From Pictodentalium vernedei (lineage: Eukaryota > Mollusca > Scaphopoda > Dentaliida > Dentaliidae): a DNA stretch of 64,000 nt. A program made the translations under genes and the position numbers. The stretch is from the NCBI GenBank assembly GCA_031216915.1, contig CM062292.1, positions 8,929,920-8,993,919 of the forward strand. The letters are read 5' to 3'. Each line of letters begins with the position of its first letter. Positions within the stretch are counted from its first letter, which is position 1. Below the pieces are notes generated by a model. That model was not told the DNA's origin. It saw nothing but the letters and a program-made list of their open reading frames with translations, and made no database searches. Positions 55,647-64,000 of the stretch are shown piece after piece.

Positions 55647-56476
55647 ATGGATATCAAAGACATGTCTTGGAATGACGCAATGACCAAGAGGTCGAATGAT
55701 GAGTTCTTTCCCAAGAGCATAAGAGGTCTGATAGTGGGAAATCGAATTGCGGATAGACCAATCTGTTGATGAATCTGTTGTTGCGACCCGGCTGGTTGGA
55801 TTTCGACAGATTATTCATTTTCGGCAAGAGTCTCTTTCAACTGGAGTACAGATTGCTTCGAGAGTGCATGATGCGTAAATTACCCAAGGACATCATGTCG
55901 AGAATTTTCAACAATCGTGATGGATTCGAAGGACACAAGACTTCAAATATATTGGAAGGAGCGGTGAGAGAATTGCCGAGGAGAAACATCGAGTGTTTGA
56001 ACATGGAATGTCTGTTTTACGAGAATGCCGACGACGTTCCTGATCACAGACAGTTGAAGTCAGAGAAGAAGAATCTCATGATCTTCGACGATCTGTTGTT
56101 GGAGAGACAGAATCGATGTGAATCGTATTATATTCGGGGACGTCACAGCAATGTGGATTGTTTCTATCTGTCTCAGAATTATTTTCGACTGCCCAGACAG
56201 GCGTTAAAGGAGAATGCTAATTTTATGTGTCTCTTTTGTCAGGATTTGAAGCATCTCAATCACATCTACGGAGATCACGTGGCAAATGACATGAGCAGGG
56301 AAGAATTCAGGAGATTCTGTAAGAAGGTGTGGGACAAAAGACTTGGCGTGATCGATTTGACTAGCAAATTTAACAACGGAAAATATCGAAGCGGATTCGA
56401 CAATTTTTTTTATATTCCCAACGATAATAATAGAGAAGAGAATACAAATTTAAAAAATAATAAAAAATATCGATAA
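55647..56476 (+). pseudogene. FtsK/HerA-type packaging ATPase, P-loop destroyed
   Basis: ATG 55647 opens MDIKDMSWNDAM and runs to RGLIVG. A one-base frame change at about 55739, and an in-frame TAG (55754-55756) where the P-loop lysine would stand, both hit the Walker A motif. The remaining 236 codons keep the family pattern: LFIFGKSLFQ, a Walker B-like LMIFDDLLLERQ, then RHSNVDCFYLSQNYF, the sensor region of A32-like packaging ATPases. In related viruses and Polintons this enzyme pumps DNA into capsids. This copy cannot bind ATP as written. Confidence 0.75.
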
Positions 56477-56532
56477 AATATAAATATAAAAAATATATAT
56501 AATTAATAAATAATAAAAAATCGAACAAAAAT

Positions 56533-57305
56533 ATGTCAGAACATCGCGTATTGGAACAGATAGTCGAAAATACGGATGCGAAACAGTCCTTTCAAATCAT
56601 TGTGAGTCACGACATGACTCGATTCACAATGAAATTCAAACCTTCCATTGAATTGAAGAAGGAAAAGAGATACGAGATGGCGTTGGTTAATCTCAAGACT
56701 TACTATTCATTTCCCAACATCACAGAAAAGAACAACACTTTCAAGTATTCCGATGGAGTGGATTGCTTCGAGAATCGAATTCCCAAAGGGAGTTATGCCA
56801 TAGATGATCTGAACCATCACATCCAGACGAGACTGAAGACCGATGATCACGGAGGCAATATGATAAGACTCGCTCCCAATACGAGTGCTCTACAGACAAT
56901 ATTAGATTTGGGAGATAATTTTCGAGTGGATTTTAGTGTGGAAGATTCGATCAGTGAGATGTTGGGATTCGATCGAAAGATTATCAAGGTCACAGTGCAT
57001 CCGAAAATATGGTAGACAGTCTCGCAATCAATAGCATTTTAGTGAATGACAACGTGATCTCGGGAAGTTACGTTGACGATAGCTCTCAGCCTATGATCTA
57101 CTTGTTCTTTCTGGACGTTTTGTCAGGTTATAAGATCATGGAGTGACCTCAAAATCTTGTCTATTTACCCGTGATCCTGGACAAATTGTATAGCATCGAA
57201 ACCACGTTGACAGATCAGAACGGCGATCTGTTAGATCTTCGCAGAGAGACAGTGACTATACAATTTCACATCAGAGATATGAAAAAAAAAAAAATAAATA
57301 TCTAA
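56533..57305 (+). pseudogene. Polinton-associated structural-type protein, broken
   Basis: The first 160 codons (MSEHRVLEQIVENTDAKQ; LVNLKTYYSFPNITEKN; IPKGSYAIDDLNHHIQTRL; SISEMLGFD) match a family I recall beside invertebrate Polinton-type genes. The stop at 57013-57015 reflects a one-base shift: the next frame continues with SILVNDNVISGSY and VTIQFHIRDMK up to about 57305, with one more in-frame TGA near 57145. The beta-rich pattern could be a single jelly-roll minor capsid (penton-like) protein; that is inference. Confidence 0.6.
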
Positions 57306-57652
57306 TTTTAAAAAAATACAAAATCAAAATTTTTATTTTGGTATTTTTTTATTTTTTTTATATATATAAAAGAAATAAAATAAAAAAAAACATACTTATA
57401 ATATTGATAATAATAAATAAAAGTAAACTTATAATATTCTTAATTAAAAAAAATATATATATATAATCCAGCGAAAAAAAAAAAGATTCAATACATCATT
57501 AAAAACGTGAACATATCCGAAGGACAGAAAGCTGAACTTTGCAAGGGTTGAGTAATCGAGGCAAAGCCGTCAGATTTAAATTCAGTTACGAAGATCTGGT
57601 GAGTGGTGGTTGCGATCGAATCGCCTGAACAAAAACACAAACCAATCTGAGA
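57306..57652. other. A/T-rich intergenic stretch
   Basis: Very A-rich on the plus strand with short ATATAT runs. Bases 57480-57600 have coding-like text (for example YEDLVSGGC) and may be the worn 5' part of the next gene. Confidence 0.45.
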
Positions 57653-58060
57653 ATGAAAGGCGGTTTCTTGCCATTAGTGGTGGGACTCGCTGCAAAAGCA
57701 TTACCCATTCTCACGAATATTGTGTTGCCAGCTCTGGGTGTGGGAACTCTCTCGGGACTCGCTAGTTCGGCAGTCGACAAACTAATGGGTAGAGGATTGT
57801 TTCTGAAGAAGAGAGGAAACGGACTGTTTTTGAAGAAGCCAGGACCCATGTGTCACGTAGACATGGAGGGTAAAGCATTGTATCTAGCACCCACGAGAAA
57901 AGGTGGCAATGCTTTCCATGGAGACCGTCTCTTTCTGAAGACTGGAGAGAATGTGGAATCGATCGGTGAAGGTTTGTTGTTCGGTCAGAATTCGCCATTT
58001 AAGAATATACCTTATAAAAAAAAAATACCAATTAAAAAAAAAATATATCAAATATCTTAA
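57653..58060 (+). CDS. Small hydrophobic, basic virion-type protein
   Basis: 135 codons. The N terminus MKGGFLPLVVGLAAKALPIL is a strongly hydrophobic Gly/Ala/Leu segment, followed by two GLFLKK repeats and a lysine-rich tail probably extended by poly-A. Similar short proteins in adintovirus and Polinton genomes have been compared with adenovirus minor core proteins; that comparison is from memory and not tested. Confidence 0.45.
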   Translation: MKGGFLPLVVGLAAKALPILTNIVLPALGVGTLSGLASSAVDKLMGRGLFLKKRGNGLFLKKPGPMCHVDMEGKALYLAPTRKGGNAFHGDRLFLKTGENVESIGEGLLFGQNSPFKNIPYKKKIPIKKKIYQIS

Positions 58061-58133
58061 AAAACAAATTTTTTTTTTTCATTTTTTTTAATATATATTT
58101 ATATAAGAAATAAAAAAAATGAAACAAAAATGC

Positions 58134-58310
58134 GAGAGAAGGAAAACGTCTTTTTAAAGACTTGTTAACAAAAACGTTTTCGTCATCAAAACAACATTCG
58201 TTTCACGAAGAAGAAATGAAACAAAAGGTGCGAAAAAAAACCATCTTTTAAAAGACATGTTTACGAAAACGTTTTCGTCATCAAAACAACGTTTGCTCTA
58301 TGAAACGTTT
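58134..58310. repeat. Two-copy direct repeat with hairpin potential
   Basis: AAAACGTTTTCGTCATCAAA with CTTTTTAAAGACTTGTT-type text occurs at about 58153-58190 and 58244-58290. AACGTTTTCG is partly self-complementary. Confidence 0.6.
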
Positions 58311-58374
58311 TTAGCTTTTTCTAAACATTTACACGAGTGTGTATTAGAAAGAATTCGATCAGAATGAATCGAAT

Positions 58375-58901
58375 ATGAATTTAAACGGGTGCGTAAACTT
58401 GTTTTTGTTACTATTGTCAGTCTATTGTCGAAACTGTCTCGAAAATATTGAAATGTATTCGAACGATAAAAATGCTTTTTATTATCGAAATTATCACATG
58501 ATTATAGATATCCTAGATTGTTTAAAATACAAATTGAAACTTGTGAAACATTACAAATATGGGGAAATTTATTACATGTACATTTGTGCAAAAAACGTAG
58601 TTAATGTATTCGATCGCGGTGGTGGTGGTGGTGATGAAAATATTGAAAAATCCATTTGTCAGTGTGTCAAATATATTTGCAGGTTACACTTGTTCACGTC
58701 GAATAGATCGTGGATAGAATTTGCCATAAGGATAGAAATCATTATGCTTTATTTCCTGTATATGACGATGATGAAAAAATTATGATTTTATTGGAATATG
58801 AAAAGCATAAAATCCTTCTTTCGAAAAAATATAATAATAAAAAAAAACGTGCAATCGTAATAAACGAAAAGAGTTTGTTCATTTGTTTGATGATGAGATG
58901 A
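58375..58901 (+). pseudogene. Unrecognised element protein, frame-shifted near 58710
   Basis: 136 codons starting MNLNGCVNLFLLLLSV, with a hydrophobic start. From about 58710 the +1-shifted frame reads YALFPVYDDDEKIMILLEYE, which looks more protein-like than the continuation of the first frame. A GGT run encodes GGGGG near residue 83. I do not recognise it. Confidence 0.35.
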
Positions 58902-59035
58902 ATAGAAGTGTACTATATATATGGAGAGAAAAAAAGAATAATAGAAAAAAATAATAATAATAAAAAATATAAAAAATTAGAAAAAAATTATTTTTTTAGG
59001 ACTTAGAAAAAACTTTTTTTTGTATACATATAATT

Positions 59036-59491
59036 ATGAGTAAAACGAACGATTCCATGGAATTGAGAGCTTGGTTTCTTCTAAGGGCATTGTGTAGAGC
59101 TTATGCAATCTGCATGAATGAACAACTTCCTAGAATCTTGCACAAAATATGTCTCGGCTGTCTGGAGAAGAGAGAATTTAATCACATTAATCATTCGTGT
59201 ATCACGATGGAATGGGAAGACATCAACACCACGTATTTCATGTCTGCATTGGAATGAGTACAACACGACGATGTGATTGAATGTGGGAAGCAATTCGTGT
59301 CTTGCATTGGAGAACCCAAACCCACAAAATCAGAAGAGTTGAAGTTAGCGCATCGAGGTCTCACCACTGAAGACAGGGAACACGTTTTGGAATATTTGGT
59401 GGAAAGGGGGATATCATCACCACCACTAAGACAATGTTCCGACAGGAATCACATTTTTATGGATTCTTTGCTGAAGGTTAGAAACCATTAG
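59036..59491 (+). pseudogene. Cys/His-containing element protein with internal stop
   Basis: 73 codons, then TGA at 59255-59257, then the same frame continues to 59491. Cysteines and histidines (ILHKICLGCLEKRE, NHINHSCITM, ECGKQFVSC) could form a zinc-binding site. Similar C-x2-C...H-x-C proteins accompany Polinton-type genes in other invertebrates as I recall. The single stop splits an otherwise continuous reading frame. Confidence 0.45.
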
Positions 59492-59712
59492 AAAATGTTT
59501 TTCGTTAATTAAATAAAAAAAATACGTAAAAAATAATAATAATAGATATAAATAAATAAAATAAAATGAAAATGGAACTTCGAAGTAAAAAAATATATCC
59601 ATCATTAGAGTAATTGAATGTCGAGCCCACGGCACCTCTTCTACCACCACCACCAAAAATTAGTGATGACATGGGACAGAAGTAACGAATCAAACAAATC
59701 AATAGAATTCAA

Positions 59713-60250
59713 TTGTATCTGATGCGAGAGAGAGATTCTCATCATTCGCTCAACAAGAAATATTTTAGATTCGAGAAATTTGTGAGTGGTGTGGATTTGA
59801 CTCTCGTTGTGATATCTATGGGTTTGAACGTTGACGGAATAAGTCTATTGTCGACTGCCATCATTGCTCTTCCAGTCGTGTTGGCCATAGAAGGATTGGC
59901 TTTGACTGCCAGATCTGCAAGTACGATCAGAAAATTTCTTGCTAAGAAATTATGCATGAAGCCAAAGAAACATGAAAACATCAGCATTTTAGCTGATGCA
60001 AAGATCGACACATGTCGGATAAGATCTCCATGGCATTGAAAGACGGTAGGATTTCGGACGGTGAATACGTCGACATAATGAATGAAAAACAAAAATACAA
60101 AGTCATGAAAGTGAAGATAAGAGTCAAGCAAGAGTCATGAGATCATCAAGGAACAATTGAAGTATTCTCTCGTGGAAAAAGGTAGGGAAGAAGCGAGACA
60201 ATCGTTTCATAAATTGTTTGATCCCAAAAAGTTTCCAGAAGCAATCGATT
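59713..60250 (+). pseudogene. Polinton-associated membrane protein, frame-shifted
   Basis: Starts MYLMRERDSHHSLNKKYFRF. Two hydrophobic segments (LTLVVISMGLNVDGISLLST and IIALPVVLAIEGLAL) resemble a helical hairpin, followed by RKFLAKKL and SILADAKIDT. A frame change near 60013 moves to SDKISMALKDGRISDGEY, and a further one near 60136 to the C-terminal REEARQSFHKLFD. The hydrophobic hairpin followed by a helical tail is a recurring small protein in this element group. Role unknown. Confidence 0.5.
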
Positions 60251-60372
60251 GAAAACAAACAAAAGAAATGTGTATATATAAAAGAAAAAAAAACAAAAAA
60301 CTTATATATATAAATTAAAAAAAAAATAAATAATTAAAAAATATATACGAAAAACAAAAAAAAACAAAAAAA

Positions 60373-60840
60373 AAAGTATTGCATCAAATGCAAGAAAGTT
60401 ACCGATACAGTTAACGTTAAAAAAGTACTGACGAAAAATAAAAGTCCCATGCTTCGCAGAATGTGTAAAGTGTGCGGTTCGACCAAGATGCAATTGATTA
60501 ATAATCTACCCATCAAAATGCATCTGCCAGGACATCAATTCACAGGACCCGGCACGAAATTAAATAAGAGATTGAATCGAGATCTGACACCTAAATCTTG
60601 GAGCAAACCCATCAATAGGGTGGATTCGGCCACTTATACACACAATCTGTGTTTTGCTAAACATCCGAACGTAATCGAATCGCAATAAAGTCATGTTGAC
60701 AACATTGAAAAATATATCAAATCCCATGAGGAGAGAGAGACTCGAACGTTCGCTGGTCGGTAAAGTGATCGGTACCAAACGTCCAGAACGCATTATTAAC
60801 GAGTGCATTGGCAAACGAACTTCACAAAGCCATCACACAT
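60373..60840 (+). pseudogene. Phospholipase A2-like (parvovirus VP1-type) protein
   Basis: Begins with a zinc-ribbon-like part (YCIKCKKVTD and CKVCGSTK), then LPGHQFTGPGTKLNKRLN and NRVDSATYTHNLCFAKH. GPGTxL plus the later His block is the layout of viral PLA2 domains, where the calcium loop precedes an HDxxY dyad. Here the dyad position reads HNLCF: histidine kept, aspartate and tyrosine replaced. The frame ends at TAA near 60686 and shifts to continue with RRERLERSLVGKVIGT. In such viruses the domain helps particles cross membranes; this copy looks inactive. Confidence 0.6.
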
Positions 60841-61608
60841 AAATTTCGAAGGAGAAGGGTATTTGTAAAGGGTCCAGATCAGATCTGGTTGCCTGATCTG
60901 GTCGACATGAAATCGCATTCAAAATGGAACAGGGGCATTAAATACATACTGATGGTCATCGATGTGTTTTTGAAATATGGATTGATGAAACTTGAAGAAT
61001 AAATCGGGAGCTTGCGTGGCCGAGGCTTTGAAGAGCATATTTGCATCATCTTCTTGAAAACCAGATAAATTGTGGGTGGACAAGGGAAAGAAATTTTACA
61101 ACAGTCATGTTCGTCCATTGGTCGACCTCTATTCCGTCGAAAATGAAGGGAAAGCTAACATGATCGAACATTGGAATAGAACCATGAAGGGGAGAAAATG
61201 TATATGTATTTCATGGCCAAGACGACCAAGAAATATGTTAACATCCTAGACGAACTGGTCAAAGAATACAACATACAACACAGATTGATCAAGATGACTC
61301 CTGCAGAAGCTCGCGATCCTCAAAACAAAAAACGCATCTTCGCTAATCTCTATCCCGAAAGGATGAAGATCAAGAAGTTCAAACAGCCAAAATTTTCAGT
61401 CGGTGATCGAGTGAGAATCACTTCTTATAAGTCACTCTTCAAGAAAGGTTACACTCCTCGATGGAACCAAAGAAAGCTTTAAGATCAATAGAATATTTTA
61501 CACAGATCCGGTCACTTACAAAATAGAAGCATTAGAGAATGACGAAGATGACAGCAGAAAAATCATCGGAACATTTTACGATCAAGAACTGCAAAAGACG
61601 ACATTTTA
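60808..61608 (+). pseudogene. Retroviral-type (Polinton) integrase, broken
   Basis: The first part reads ANELHKAITHKFRRRRVFV, then the first catalytic Asp region (QIWLPDLVDM) and KYILMVIDVFLKYG; it ends at TAA near 61000. The second catalytic Asp (VDKGKEFYNS, about 61077) and the Glu (MIEHWNRTMK, about 61164) are still present in other frames. The C-terminal domain is 61198-61482 (KFSVGDRVRITSYK and KKGYTPRW), and after one more shift IIGTFYDQELQKTTF ends at TAA 61606-61608. All three catalytic residues survive although the frame is broken at least twice. This enzyme joins element ends to target DNA with 6-bp staggered cuts. Confidence 0.8.
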
Positions 61609-62630
61609 AAGAACCAACCCTTCACTTTTTTTTTCCTTTACGCATATATATAGTAAAAGGGAAAGAAAAAAAAATAAATAAAATAATAATTTTTTAAAAA
61701 AAAGTCTGTTCTGGAAAATTGTTTCAAGCAAAGGCCCTGTCCTGCACCCGAATGTTCTCCCTGCTCCGTATCAATTCACAAACCTGCTTGACCCTTTGCT
61801 TAGAATCTCCCATGTGTGGAAACATTGTTTTTATTTATTTTATTTTTTTTTTCTTTAATGAAAATCAGTTATATTTCTGTACTTTTTTTTTTTAAATGTT
61901 GTTATATATATATATATATTTCTTTTTATTTTTTGAACAATCAATTTTTTTTTTTAAATGTTGTTATGTATATATTTTTTTTTTCTTTTTAAACAGTCAA
62001 TTTTTTTTCATCACTCGACTTGCAACTCATCATAACATTTGTATCAGGTACATTTTTTTTTTTAACAGGGTGGCGGGAGCGAGCAGAGAAATCATCGGAA
62101 CATTTTACGAACAAGAATTCCAGAAGACAACATTTTGAAGAACCAACCCTTCACTTTTTTTTCCTTTATGCATATATATATAGTAAAAGGGAAAAAAAAT
62201 TGAAAAAATAAAATAATAATTTTTTTAAAAAAAGTTTGTTCTGAAAAATCGTTTCACGCAAAGGCCCTGACCTGCACCAGAATGTTCTCCCTGCTCCATA
62301 TCAATTCACAAACCTACTTTGTCCCTTTGCTTAGAATCTCCCATGTGTGGAAACAATGTTTTTATTTATTTATTTTTTTTTTTCTTTAATGAAAATCAGT
62401 TATATTTTTGTACTTTTTTTTTTTTAAATGTTGTTATATATATATATATATATATATTTTTTATTTTTTGAACAATCAATTTTTTTTTTTTTTAATTTTG
62501 TTATGTATATATATATATTTTTTTTTCTTTTCAAACAGTCAATTTTTTTTTCATCACTAGACTTGCAACTCATCATAAAATGTGTATCAGGTACATTTTT
62601 TTTTTAACAGGGTGGTGGGAGCGAGCGCAC
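61553..62630. repeat. Tandem duplication of integrase end plus inner terminal repeat
   Basis: Copies at about 61553-62076 and 62077-62630 each begin with the last integrase codons (ATCATCGGAACATTTTACGA), include AACCAACCCTTCACTTTTTT, and end TTAACAGGGTGG(C/T)GGGAGC. Scattered differences show it is not an assembly duplicate. The unit is absent on the left side. Confidence 0.85.
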
Positions 62631-63267
62631 CTCACACTTTTTAGACTCAAATGAGCTATCTCTCTCCTCGTTCAAAAAAACCTCGTGCATCATCGCCGGA
62701 GAGTTCCAGCACACCTGAAAAAATTCACAGCTCAATTCAGACTCCGTTTTTTCTGCATCAATCCACGTTGCTTTGCTCGTCAATGACTGTGTCGTTTTGG
62801 AAATTTTGTCAATGGGAATCTCAGTGCTAATCACGTATCCGTCACAATCGTGCAAAATACGCAATATCCAAGTCGAAAAAATTCACATAAAATGCGAGTC
62901 CATGTCACCTCTGAGAAAAGGGGAGCGTTTTCCCAAGAACGGTTGTTGTCAAAGCCTGCGAGCGCACCTAAAGGTGAATTTTTAAGAGAGTGAATTTTTT
63001 AGGGGTTTTTAATAAATTCACTCGAAATTTTAGTTGCGCCCGCGTTGACCGTTAGAGAAATGGAACGTTGAACTCACGACGCTTCGTCTACTGCAACCAC
63101 TGTAAAAACTGAGAGAAAGCTACAATGTGAACGCACACGTGTCGCATCGCACATGTCAATGGATTTCGATCGTGACGCACGCAATTTATCTGAAAACTAA
63201 GGTTTTTTGGTGAGGTATGATCTGGACCCAAAATTTCGTGCGCTCGTACTCTCCATTCTACCGTACT
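61731..63267 (-). repeat. Right terminal inverted repeat of the Polinton-like element
   Basis: Reverse complement of 53310-54273, lengthened by the tandem duplication. The outermost bases CTACCGTACT meet TGTTTG at 63268. Confidence 0.8.
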
Positions 63268-64000
63268 TGTTTGATATGTTCATCAGCGGCCAAATTTTCA
63301 TCCATGAAATAACCTAAGTTTCGAACACAGCTACTGGGTTTTATCACAGAACTTCCAATATTGAGGGACAGTTTGGATATTTTTGAAAGTTGATGAGGTA
63401 GACCTATATATATCACTTCTGTCTTGTCATCGTTCAATTTAAGAAAGTTTTTAGTCATCCATGCCTTGATGTCTGAAATACAAAGTTCAATCTTACTGCA
63501 TGCTTCAGGCTCAAAGGCGTGAGTAAATAAGTAAGTAATATACAACTGTGTGTCATCTGCGTAAAAATGAAAGTCAAGGCCATGGCTTCGGATAATGTCA
63601 CCGAGAGGTAAGACATAGACAGTGTACAGTAGGGGACCCAACACCGACCCTTGAGGGACGCCAAAACGTAGTGTGACCTTGTCTGACGACTCACTGCCAA
63701 TAAGGACACTCTGTGTGCGACCATTAAGGTACGACGAAAATCAATGAAGTGCTCGGTCAGTAAGGCCTATTCTCACTGCCAGTCTTTCAATAAGTATGTT
63801 ATGGTATATGGTGTCAAAAGCGGAGCTTAAATCCAACAAAACAAGACATGATAGGTTGTGCCTGTGGATAGGAGGATGTCATTTTGGACCCTTAGAAGCG
63901 CCGTTTCAGTACCGCAAATAGATTTGTATGCAGATTGGAATGATATATAGTATGCATTAACCTCTGGATATCTGTTGTAGCCAACGGTTTGAATTGGGAC
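63268..64000 (-). pseudogene. Reverse transcriptase part of a CR1/L2-type LINE ORF2
   Basis: Minus-strand text includes FDTIYHNILIERL, LRFGVPQGSVLGPLLYTVYV, the catalytic FHFYADDTQLY and CVRNLGYFMDENLAADEHIK. Frame breaks occur in the 63724-63800 region. The frame at the Polinton junction continues directly into FAFFHLRN on the left side (52570-53309) once the element and one 6-bp repeat are removed. The 5' part of the LINE is beyond the window. Confidence 0.8.

Larger units (their letters stand above)
53310..63267 (+). mobile_element. Polinton/adintovirus-like element, about 10 kb, degraded
   Basis: The ends are inverted repeats of about 1 kb beginning AGTA(G/C)GGTAGAA. They are flanked by TATTTG (53304-53309) and TGTTTG (63268-63273), the 6-bp duplication length used by Polintons, one base differing. 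All recognisable genes are on the plus strand: DUF8207-like, small basic protein, ATPase, virion-type proteins, PLA2-like and integrase. Autonomous Polintons are usually 15-20 kb with polymerase B and major capsid genes; neither is visible here. Several genes carry stops and frameshifts. Confidence 0.8.

Overview
This window looks like metazoan nuclear DNA that is gene-poor and built almost entirely from mobile elements. Supporting signs are intron-containing and non-LTR element genes, tRNA-derived SINEs ending in an AATAAATAAA-type tail, hAT and Mutator-like DNA elements, a Polinton/Maverick-type element, long microsatellites, and no compact operons. The recurrent ACATGTA word and the SINE tail style fit a marine invertebrate, perhaps a lophotrochozoan. 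That placement is an impression, not a demonstration. No complete host gene is recognised; only bases 1-120 might be the 3' end of one.

Layout. Bases 523-7126 are a 6.6-kb inverted-repeat element with one intronless 1,567-codon gene: two Cys/His fingers, a FEN1/XPG-like nuclease region and a C-terminal CXC cysteine domain. 7.1-12.7 kb is a field of small elements: five TTAA-flanked MITEs with central palindromes, two hAT-type MITEs with 8-bp target duplications, and two SINEs. 13.8-16.3 kb is a hAT-like element. 16.6-20.1 kb holds three elements whose ends are reiterated GC-rich words; the third carries the C-terminal exons of a Mutator-like transposase and an 8-bp target duplication. 20.3-23.8 kb is a long inverted repeat. 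24-26.4 kb has broken LINE ORF1 fragments and dispersed repeats.

27.1-42.0 kb is one nested structure. A long foldback element, bounded by the 8-bp duplication TCATAGCA, has its left arm split by a LINE at 27831-40065. That LINE has ORF1 and ORF2 separated by a roughly 6.6-kb tandem array of units of about 0.9-1.4 kb with ATTC and GGAT microsatellites. 42-52.5 kb is mostly noncoding: a palindromic minisatellite, a SINE with a perfect 16-bp target duplication, a second foldback with an inserted arm, and a MITE pair whose interiors are in opposite orientation.

53310-63267 is a roughly 10-kb Polinton/adintovirus-like element inserted in the ORF2 of a minus-strand CR1/L2-type LINE, with a 6-bp target duplication. 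It carries a DUF8207-like protein, a packaging-type ATPase, a virion-associated-type protein, a PLA2-like protein and a retroviral-type integrase, all on the plus strand and most broken. No DNA polymerase B or major capsid gene is visible, so it looks like a dead deletion derivative.

The genes do not form one pathway. The common theme is nesting of elements and repeated formation of inverted repeats and hairpins. All homology calls come from reading motifs by eye; no search was run.
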